Shown here: one piece after another, positions 57,320 through 64,000 of the stretch | Position numbering within the stretch: the stretch's first letter is position 1 | How the letters are laid out: every line of letters begins with the position of its first letter | Assembly (NCBI GenBank): GCA_020635905.1 | Contig: JACJYV010000001.1 | Coordinates: forward strand, 744,001 to 808,000 | Reading direction: 5' to 3' | Length of the DNA: 64,000 nucleotides | From: Bacteroidia bacterium | GTDB lineage: Bacteria > Bacteroidota > Bacteroidia > J057 > JADKCL01 | Program-made: the position numbers and the translations under genes | Notes under the pieces: model-generated | What the model was told of the DNA's origin: nothing | What the model saw: only the letters and a program-made list of their open reading frames with translations | Database searches by the model: none

Positions 57320-60300
57320 TTACTCCTGTTGCAAATCCAGAAAACTCAACTGTTTCCCGTTTTTCCAAACCGTGATGAAGGTACCAAAGCCATAGCTGCG
57401 GATCTTTTTCTGGGCTTCTTCGGCTTCCTGGTAGTTGAGAAAATCTCCCACCCGATACACATTGAGCTCATTTTCAACCGTATGCTCCAGGTAGGGTTTG
57501 TACTCTTTGAGACGATCCAGGGCTGAGGCACCCAGTTCACCTTTGAAAGCGCCAATCTGGATTTTTACATACATGGTGGTATCGGCCCCGGCATTGCCAA
57601 ATTCGTAGCGGTAATCGGGCAAATGGTTTTCAATACCTGAAGTTCCCACTGAGCTTTCGCCGCGGTCAAATTTGGTTTGCTTATTGGCAGATTCATTGTC
57701 CTCCAGACGGTTCATTTCAGGAGGTAAATCGCCCAGCACAAAGGGTTCGTCTTCGGTAAGATTGGCATCCAGCGGTTTGGAGCGAACGGGTTCTTCCGCC
57801 ACTTCCTCCACCCGATCCGGGATCGCAACTTCCTCTACCTTTTCCTCCACAGGATTGATTTCGGCAGGCTGCTCCACTTTGGGTTGCTCTACGACTTTGA
57901 CGGGTTCTGAGGGCTGCTCAGTGGCAGGATTGCGTTGGGAATCGTCGTGAGGTAATTCTTCCTTCCCTTCGGGAGCATGGTAAGGAGGTTGTTCATCGTG
58001 ACCATTTTCCCGCTCCCGTCCGATGGGTTTCACCGAACTTTCCTGTAATGCATTTTCCTCCTTCTTCACCACCACTGGCTCCTGCACTGGATTTACAGGC
58101 AATTCTTCCTGTTTTACCACGGGCTCTGGGGCCTTTTCGGGCTGTTTTTTCACGGGCTCAGCCTGTTTTTCGGTCACAGGCTGGTTCTTTTCTTCCTGGT
58201 CCTTTTTGCGCTTATTCTCAATGTCTCGTTGCAAATTGGGATTCCATTCTTCGGTTTTAGGTGGACCCTGTTTCACCCAACCCCCTTTGTAAATCCGTGA
58301 GCCGGGCAATTCATCCCGCTTTTCGGGAGTATAGTCGGGGGCTTCTTCGATGCCCAGAATGCGCTCGTCGGTGTAAAGGGTGGAATGCTCCATGTCCACA
58401 TCCGAAATGGTGCCAATGATTTTGAACTCGGTGCGACGGTTTTGGTAATGCTCGTCGTCGGTACAGGGTACGCCGTCGCGGCAATGATTGGCCAGCACAT
58501 ACTCGCCATAGCCCTTGGCATGAATGCGCTCGGGCGCGACCCCCATGTTGATCAGGATGTTGCGGGCCGACTTGGCCCGCTGGCTGGAAAGCCACTCATT
58601 ATAGGTATCTGAGCCGCGGCAGTCCGTGTGTGAGCCCAGTTCGATCACCAGGGTGGGGTTGTCGAGCAGGGTCTTGGCCAGTTCGGCGAGGGGACCGTAA
58701 TACTCCTGTTTGATGTAAAATTTGTCGAAGTCGTAGTGAATATTGTCGATCGCGTAGGGCTTGTTGAACTCCAGTTTGGTGAGTTTCATGGGGATGATGG
58801 TATCCCCGTCGAGGGCCCACTGGGTGGTGGAGAAACGGTTGGTATAATTGAGATAGCCCTGGGCCCGAACAGATATTTCGTAATAGGTGGTTTCCTCCAG
58901 TTTCACCGCGATACGTCCGTTGCGGTCGGCCACCCGGCGGATGGTGTCGTTATTGATCAGCTTGATGATGTCCACCCGGGCGCCAGGCAGGCGTTCCTGG
59001 GTCTCCTCGTCAATGACCAAAGCCGTAATGGCCGGCGGAGGATTGTACAAGACCACCCGATACCTGAAAACCAGTTGGTTGGATTCCGTACGGGTACTCA
59101 TTTCGAGGAATTCAGGTGAAAATTCCAGGGTATTGATATGGGCGTCAAAGTCGCCCCCAAAATCCGTTTTGAAGGTAATTTCCCCGTTCAGGTCAGTCAG
59201 GAAGGTATCAGTGGTCTGAAACTGGTAATCATTGACAATGATTTCCGCATTCTCGATCGGCAGCTGAGCCACGCTGTCGAGTACGATGATCTCAATCACA
59301 GGACGGATCATGGTAAAGGAGTAAATGTCGTCGTCGCCGTATTTGCTGGGACGGTTGGAGGAAAAATATCCGCCTTCCTTGTCCTCTTGCATGTAAATGG
59401 CAAAGTCGTCGTAGGGAGAATTGATAGGATAACCCAAATTGACCACCTGCTGGCTTTTGGAGGTGAGACGCACCACAAAATTGTCGAGGTGGCCCATGCC
59501 CGGGTGTCCGTCAGAGGAAAAATACAGGGAACCGTCTTCGTGAATGAAGGGAAACATTTCATCGCCGGGGGTATTCACCAGGTTGCCCAGATTCTGGGGC
59601 TGGCCCCATCCTCCGTTAATCCATTCACATTTGTAAATATCTTTTCCCCCAAACCCACCCGGCATGTCTGAAGTGAAATAAATGGTTTTTCCGTCGCGGG
59701 AAAGGCAGGGATGGGTCAGGGAATAATTGTCAGAGTTGTAGGGAAATTCCCGGATATCATTCACTTCCCAACCGTCCATGCGGCCCGAGTAGATTTTGAG
59801 CAGGATGATGCCTTGTTCGCTTTCGCCTTTGCGCTTCTGGAAATAGTTGTTGCGGGTAAAATACACCCGGCCGGAATCGGCCTGGGTGAAGTTGGATTCG
59901 TGGTAACGACTGTTGATGTCGCCTTTGAGCGGCTTGGGCACCGACCAGTGGGTGGTGTCTTCGCCCTTGGGACGAGCATGGTAAAAGCTGAGGAAAGGGG
60001 CATCCAGCCAATCGAAATTCTGGTAAAAAACGGATCCTTCTTTGCGGGAAGAGGCAAAAACCACCTGTCCGTCGTGGGGCCAGGCTCCAAAATCCGAGTA
60101 TTCCGTGTTGATGGGAAGCAGGTCAATGGTGTAAAAGGTGGAATCATCCAGCAGTTGGTCGAATCGTTTGAGGGCATTGGAATAATTCTCCCCCCGTTGG
60201 TCATTGGGCTCGAGGAAGGTATAGCTTTCAAACATTTTGGCCGCCTCTTCGAGGCGGCCCTGCTGCATCAGGGTATGGGCGTAGTGGTAGCGGGTAATGG

Positions 60301-60565
60301 AGGGCTGGTAGTCCAGACTCATCACCCGTTCATACCATTTGGCCGCCTCGTTATACTGCTTGGTCAGACGGTAACATTCCGCCAGGCGAAGGACTGCCTC
60401 GGGATCATCGTACTTTTTCAGGTGCCGCTGATACAAATCAATGGCCTGGGAATAGGCCAGCCGGTCAAAGTAGCGGTCCGCCTTGAATTTCCATTTCGAA
60501 TTCTGCCCAAATACCATGGAGCCTGCCAAAAGGCATAGCACCAATAATGCCGGTATTTTCTTCAT
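57320..60565 (-). CDS. PorE-like OmpA-family protein with TPR, propeller, CRD and added SPOR domain
   Basis: 1081 residues. Domains in order: signal peptide (~1-20); TPR-like repeats (~25-140: AYSQAIDLYQRHLKK, LRLAECYRLTKQYNEAAKWYERVM); PD40/WD40-like propeller (~150-420: DGQVVFASSRKEG, LSRDGKTIYFTSDMPGGFGGKDIY, YFSSNRPSKYGDDDIY); carboxypeptidase-regulatory-like strands (~430-620); OmpA C-terminal peptidoglycan-binding domain (~640-745: LGSHTDCRGSDTYNEWLSSQRA, QNRRTEFKI); a Pro/Glu/Lys-rich linker (~790-960); and a SPOR domain (~990-1075: YVKIQIGAFKGEL...TVWKNGKQL). The TPR-WD40-CRD-OmpA order is that of T9SS component PorE, which ties the machine to the cell wall; the linker plus SPOR appears to be an addition. 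Operon with PorP/SprF and an SprB-repeat protein. Confidence 0.85.
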   Translation of the reverse strand: MKKIPALLVLCLLAGSMVFGQNSKWKFKADRYFDRLAYSQAIDLYQRHLKKYDDPEAVLRLAECYRLTKQYNEAAKWYERVMSLDYQPSITRYHYAHTLMQQGRLEEAAKMFESYTFLEPNDQRGENYSNALKRFDQLLDDSTFYTIDLLPINTEYSDFGAWPHDGQVVFASSRKEGSVFYQNFDWLDAPFLSFYHARPKGEDTTHWSVPKPLKGDINSRYHESNFTQADSGRVYFTRNNYFQKRKGESEQGIILLKIYSGRMDGWEVNDIREFPYNSDNYSLTHPCLSRDGKTIYFTSDMPGGFGGKDIYKCEWINGGWGQPQNLGNLVNTPGDEMFPFIHEDGSLYFSSDGHPGMGHLDNFVVRLTSKSQQVVNLGYPINSPYDDFAIYMQEDKEGGYFSSNRPSKYGDDDIYSFTMIRPVIEIIVLDSVAQLPIENAEIIVNDYQFQTTDTFLTDLNGEITFKTDFGGDFDAHINTLEFSPEFLEMSTRTESNQLVFRYRVVLYNPPPAITALVIDEETQERLPGARVDIIKLINNDTIRRVADRNGRIAVKLEETTYYEISVRAQGYLNYTNRFSTTQWALDGDTIIPMKLTKLEFNKPYAIDNIHYDFDKFYIKQEYYGPLAELAKTLLDNPTLVIELGSHTDCRGSDTYNEWLSSQRAKSARNILINMGVAPERIHAKGYGEYVLANHCRDGVPCTDDEHYQNRRTEFKIIGTISDVDMEHSTLYTDERILGIEEAPDYTPEKRDELPGSRIYKGGWVKQGPPKTEEWNPNLQRDIENKRKKDQEEKNQPVTEKQAEPVKKQPEKAPEPVVKQEELPVNPVQEPVVVKKEENALQESSVKPIGRERENGHDEQPPYHAPEGKEELPHDDSQRNPATEQPSEPVKVVEQPKVEQPAEINPVEEKVEEVAIPDRVEEVAEEPVRSKPLDANLTEDEPFVLGDLPPEMNRLEDNESANKQTKFDRGESSVGTSGIENHLPDYRYEFGNAGADTTMYVKIQIGAFKGELGASALDRLKEYKPYLEHTVENELNVYRVGDFLNYQEAEEAQKKIRSYGFGTFITVWKNGKQLSFLDLQQE

Positions 60566-60607
60566 CTGTTTCTGTCTGATTAAGGATTCTCCTCCTGTTC
60601 AACCATG

Positions 60608-61543
60608 TTAGAAAACCCGCGGGCTCACTACGGCATCATTCCCAAAGATGAAGTCGTAGGTAATAGCGATCTCGTGGGTCCCTGAAGTATATTTCCTTAA
60701 TTCGGTGAAGGGATAATCATACGCGTAGCCTATTTTCAGCTGCTGGTTGATCTGGTACTCGAATAATCCAATAATTCCGTCGCCGGTGCGGTAGGAAGCC
60801 CCAACTCCCCACTTATTATTGAAATAAACATTGGCATTCAGATCCAGTTCCATGGGAGCTGCATAGACATACTTAAAAAGGAACGAAGGCTTCAGCTTTA
60901 CGTCTTTGCTCAGGTCGATTACATAACCTGCAGTTACGAAATAATGCCTTTTCAGCCAGGCTTTGTCGAATTTTGTCTCAGAAAGGGTCAACCCGGGTTG
61001 CTGGTTGTCCAGCGAATTGATGAGCAGGTGAGGAATGGAAAGACCTGCATAAAAGCGATCCGTGTTGTAAAACACCCCAAAACCTGCATTGGGCAGGTTG
61101 AGGTTGCGGCCGTACATGAGCGGCACAGGATCGTTGGGGTTGATGGTCACCGCTTTATTCCAGTTGATGCGGTAATTGTAAAATGTGCCCTGAAGGCCCA
61201 GGGCCAAAGTCCCGGTCTTCATCTGGATGCGGTAGGCGTAGCTCAGATTCAGCCAGGTCTGGCCCAGGTAGGCGATCTGGTCGTTGACCAGGGTAATGCC
61301 AAATCCGTGCTTGCGGTTCCGGCTCGGCGTATGCAGACTGATGTTCTGCGTATTGGGCGCCCCGGGAATGCCCAGCCACTGGGTGCGGGCCAGGGCCGAG
61401 ATGCTCACGGCTTCCCGGCTGCCCGCATATGCCGGGTTGAGTACCAACCCGTTGAACATGTACTGGCTGTACATGGCGTCCTGCTGGGCGATGGCTCCCA
61501 GGGAGAAAAGCAGGAAACAAGCGGTTAAAAGTATATTTTTCAT
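60608..61543 (-). CDS. PorP/SprF-family outer-membrane protein
   Basis: 311 residues. Signal peptide (NILLTACFLLFSLGAIAQQ), then DAMYSQYMFNGLVLNPAYAGSREAVSISALARTQWLGIPGAPNTQ, the hallmark start of PorP/SprF proteins, and a barrel ending in the usual LRKYTSGTHEIAITYDF. Family members are needed for T9SS-dependent surface display; each SprF-type copy tends to serve the neighbouring large adhesin. It lies 46 bp behind the SprB-repeat gene and 42 bp before the PorE-like gene. Confidence 0.95.
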   Translation of the reverse strand: MKNILLTACFLLFSLGAIAQQDAMYSQYMFNGLVLNPAYAGSREAVSISALARTQWLGIPGAPNTQNISLHTPSRNRKHGFGITLVNDQIAYLGQTWLNLSYAYRIQMKTGTLALGLQGTFYNYRINWNKAVTINPNDPVPLMYGRNLNLPNAGFGVFYNTDRFYAGLSIPHLLINSLDNQQPGLTLSETKFDKAWLKRHYFVTAGYVIDLSKDVKLKPSFLFKYVYAAPMELDLNANVYFNNKWGVGASYRTGDGIIGLFEYQINQQLKIGYAYDYPFTELRKYTSGTHEIAITYDFIFGNDAVVSPRVF

Positions 61544-61589
61544 GATGCTGTCCTCAATGCTAAATCAGCTTCTTTCGCTTTCTGTCTTA

Positions 61590-64000
61590 TTATCTGAAAA
61601 TTACCACACTGCCAATGATGTCATCCTCGCCCTCCACTCCGGGCTTGAAGATGAATACATATCCCCCGTCGGGCAGCGGCAGACCATTAAAAATGTTCCG
61701 CCCATCCCAACTGTTGTCGTACTGATCTTTTTCATAAATCAGGTTACCCCAGCGGTTGTACACCACCAGTTTGTTATTTGGATACTTTTCGATCCCCACG
61801 ATTTCAAAGAAATCGTTTACGTTGTCGGAATTCGGCGTAAAGAGGTTGGGGATAATCAGTTCCTCGAATTGCACGGTAAAATTGCATTGCTGCACCGTAT
61901 CTGCACATCCGTTTGAGTTCATGGCCACCAGGGTCACACAATACTGCCCCGTATTGAGGTAGGTGTAATCCGGATTGGTCACTGTATCCGCCCCTCCGTC
62001 TCCAAAATCCCAGAAATAACTGCTGGCATTCATGGAGGCATTGGTAAACATGACCATAGTATTAGGGATGATATTGGCCGGCATGGCAGGATTGGAGGTA
62101 AATGCAGCCACCACCAAAGGAGGTTCACCAATGTTCACAGAACCTGTATCCGTACAACCGTTGGCATCGGTGACCACCACCCCATAGATCCCTGCATACA
62201 GGCTGAAGGCGGTGTCCGTGGTCTGGCTGTCGCTCCAGACATAATTGTAGCCGGGCGTACCACCCGAAGCGGTGACCCAGGCTTGTCCGTCGTTCAGACC
62301 AAAGCAGGTGGCGTCGAGGGAATCCAGGGCAATCACCAAAGGTGTGGGCTCGGTGAGGGTTACGGTAGTCGAATCCATGCAGCCAATGCTATCAGTCACC
62401 AGCACGGTGTAAGTTCCCGGGGCCAGGCCGGTGGCCTGGGCGGTATTCTGAACCGGGGTGGTCTGCCAGGTGTAGCTGTAAGGGGGATTTCCTCCGCTGG
62501 CGCCAGCCAGGGCGGTCCCGTTATTGAAGCCAAAGCAAGTCACATCCGATGAATCCACAATGGAAATCACAGGTGCATCCAGATTGGGTACGATGATGGA
62601 AATCGAATCAGAACAACCCAGCGAATCGGTCACTATCACGGAATAGGTTCCGGCCACCAGGCCAGAAAGAGAATCTGTGGTGCCGCCCGTATTCCAAAGA
62701 TAGGTATAGGGCGGAGTGGCTCCGCTTGCGGTTACCCAGGCCTGTCCGTCAGCATTTCCGCATGTTGCAGGCAGGCTGTCGATGATCAAGACCAGCAAAG
62801 TGGGCTCAGAGATCACCACGGAAGTGGTATCCGTACAACCCATGCTGTCTGTAACCAGGACAGAGTAGGTGCCTGCGGCCAGGTTATAGGCCGTGTCTGT
62901 CATCTGGCTGTCGCTCCAGAGGTAGGTATATCCGGGAGTTCCACCTGAAGCCATCACCAGGGCCCAGCCGTCGTTACCGCCATTGCAGTTTACATTGGCG
63001 AAGGTGTCGATCAAGGCCACCAGCAGAGTGGGTTCATTAATGGTGGCGCTGGCGGTATCCACACAACCGTTGGAATCGGTCACCACCACCTGGTAGGTTC
63101 CGGTTGCAAGACCGGAAGCAGTATCGCCCGTTTGGTTGGGATTTGTGAGCCAGAGGAAGGAATAAGGCCCGACTCCGCCGGAGGTGGAGGCAATGGCCAT
63201 GCCGTTATTTCCCCCGAAGCAGCTTACATCGTAGGTGGTATCCACCGCAGCCACCAACAGGGTGGGCTCGGAAATGGTCACTGTATCCACGGAAATACAG
63301 TTATTCGTATCGGAAACGGTCACGATGTAGGTCCCGGCGGGGAGGTTGGTGGCCACTGCCCCTGTCTGTGCAGGAGTGGTATTCCAGCTAAAGGTATAAG
63401 GAGCAGAGCCGCCGGTAGCCGAGGCAAAGGCGGTGCCCGAACTGTCGCCGTTACAGGCCACATTCACCAGGCTGTCCACCGTCACGGTGGGAGATCCCAG
63501 GTCAATCACAATCACGGCCGCTGAATCAACACATCCGTTGGAATCAGTGACAATCACGGTATAATTGCCCGAAAACAAATTGATGGCCGTGTCGGCAGTC
63601 TGGACAGGATTGGTGCTCCAGGCATAAGTGTAGGGAGTGGTGCCGCCCGATACCACGGCCCAGGCAGAACCATCGTTATTGCCACAGGTGGAAGGTGAAG
63701 TGCCGGTCGCAATGGCAAGGGGAGCGGGTTGGGTGATGGTCACCTGGGCGGAATCTGTACAACCCAGTGAATCCATGACCGTTACGGTATAGGTACCTGC
63801 GGCCAGACCAGAAGCTACCGCACCGTTTTGCACCGGGGTGGTGTTCCAGGTGAAGGTATAGGGAGCGGTAGCTCCACTGGCAGAAGCATAGGCCATTCCA
63901 TCTGAAAGGCCATTACAGGTAGCGTTGAGGGACGAGTCAATGGCCGGAACCAGAACGGTCGGCTCAGCGATGGTCACCGTGGCACTGTCGGCACATCCGT
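61590..64000 (-). CDS. SprB-repeat adhesin with PKD and T9SS type B (CHU_C) C-terminus, 5' end cut
   Basis: At least ~803 residues are visible; the frame stays open to the window edge (…GCADSATVTIAEP), so the N-terminus is missing. Eight tandem units of ~75-80 residues, each with an SprB-type core (xxxCxGxNDGxA, PYTYxW, AGTYxVxVTDSxGC, VTIxEPT), span residues ~1-625 of this part. A PKD (YFWDFGDGGADTVTNPDYTY) follows and then the gliding-motility C-terminal domain (LIIPNLFTPNSDNVNDFFEI, VVYNRWGNLIYEKD, LPDGGYVFIF). It is probably a large surface adhesin exported by T9SS with the neighbouring PorP/SprF. The repeats probably recombine. Confidence 0.93.
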   Translation of the reverse strand, partial: GCADSATVTIAEPTVLVPAIDSSLNATCNGLSDGMAYASASGATAPYTFTWNTTPVQNGAVASGLAAGTYTVTVMDSLGCTDSAQVTITQPAPLAIATGTSPSTCGNNDGSAWAVVSGGTTPYTYAWSTNPVQTADTAINLFSGNYTVIVTDSNGCVDSAAVIVIDLGSPTVTVDSLVNVACNGDSSGTAFASATGGSAPYTFSWNTTPAQTGAVATNLPAGTYIVTVSDTNNCISVDTVTISEPTLLVAAVDTTYDVSCFGGNNGMAIASTSGGVGPYSFLWLTNPNQTGDTASGLATGTYQVVVTDSNGCVDTASATINEPTLLVALIDTFANVNCNGGNDGWALVMASGGTPGYTYLWSDSQMTDTAYNLAAGTYSVLVTDSMGCTDTTSVVISEPTLLVLIIDSLPATCGNADGQAWVTASGATPPYTYLWNTGGTTDSLSGLVAGTYSVIVTDSLGCSDSISIIVPNLDAPVISIVDSSDVTCFGFNNGTALAGASGGNPPYSYTWQTTPVQNTAQATGLAPGTYTVLVTDSIGCMDSTTVTLTEPTPLVIALDSLDATCFGLNDGQAWVTASGGTPGYNYVWSDSQTTDTAFSLYAGIYGVVVTDANGCTDTGSVNIGEPPLVVAAFTSNPAMPANIIPNTMVMFTNASMNASSYFWDFGDGGADTVTNPDYTYLNTGQYCVTLVAMNSNGCADTVQQCNFTVQFEELIIPNLFTPNSDNVNDFFEIVGIEKYPNNKLVVYNRWGNLIYEKDQYDNSWDGRNIFNGLPLPDGGYVFIFKPGVEGEDDIIGSVVIFR

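Overview
The window looks like chromosomal DNA of a Bacteroidota species, most likely from the Saprospirales side of the phylum (inference). The evidence is type IX secretion (T9SS) C-terminal sorting domains, an SprB-repeat adhesin next to PorP/SprF and a PorE-like protein, a TonB-dependent receptor paired with a DUF4249-like lipoprotein, and Bacteroidota-type TAnnTTTG -7 promoter boxes, two of them only 4-5 nt from the ATG.

Layout. 0.1-4.9 kb: a beta-propeller protein, a sulfotransferase, and an operon of an ABC permease, shikimate kinase (aroK) and a small membrane protein. 5.0-6.6 kb: a tandem ~114 bp intergenic repeat split by an IS630-family element; more copies of the repeat lie at the window start and near 51.8 kb. 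6.7-12.9 kb: housekeeping genes (rlmD, a LOG-family gene, a lytic transglycosylase, uvrA). 13.3-31.7 kb: a two-gene Tc (toxin complex) operon on the minus strand. It has a TcB-TcC fusion ending in a predicted deaminase-like effector, then a giant TcA of 3648 residues with five LamG-like lectin modules. About 240 bp upstream of the operon lies an unusual 663 bp array of about 32 degenerate ~21 bp units built around AGTACTT.

32.6-48.1 kb is an AT-richer accessory region of mostly unrelated single genes. It holds two diverged GHKL-ATPase/PD-(D/E)xK-like proteins (one in an apparent operon with a HAD phosphatase of the RNA-repair type), a membrane-anchored GNAT protein, an XRE regulator, a thioredoxin-fold protein that has lost both active-site cysteines, a leucine-rich-repeat lipoprotein, a complete IS66-family element with a passenger gene and an 8 bp target duplication, a Uma2-type endonuclease, a toxin-antitoxin pair whose toxin has an in-frame stop, and two copies of a hairpin-plus-small-ORF element, one fused to a piece of a T9SS sorting domain.

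48.2-64.0 kb returns to envelope and secretion functions: secreted and outer-membrane proteins, a Bro-N/DinD-like protein, the TonB receptor/lipoprotein pair, an alpha/beta hydrolase, an SGNH hydrolase, and a minus-strand cluster of SprB-repeat adhesin (cut by the window end), PorP/SprF and a PorE-like OmpA protein with an added SPOR domain.

The strongest candidates for something new are the AGTACTT array in front of the Tc operon, the LamG-decorated TcA with its deaminase-tipped TcB-TcC partner, and the GHKL-nuclease genes, one with a HAD partner. No rRNA, tRNA or CRISPR array was seen.
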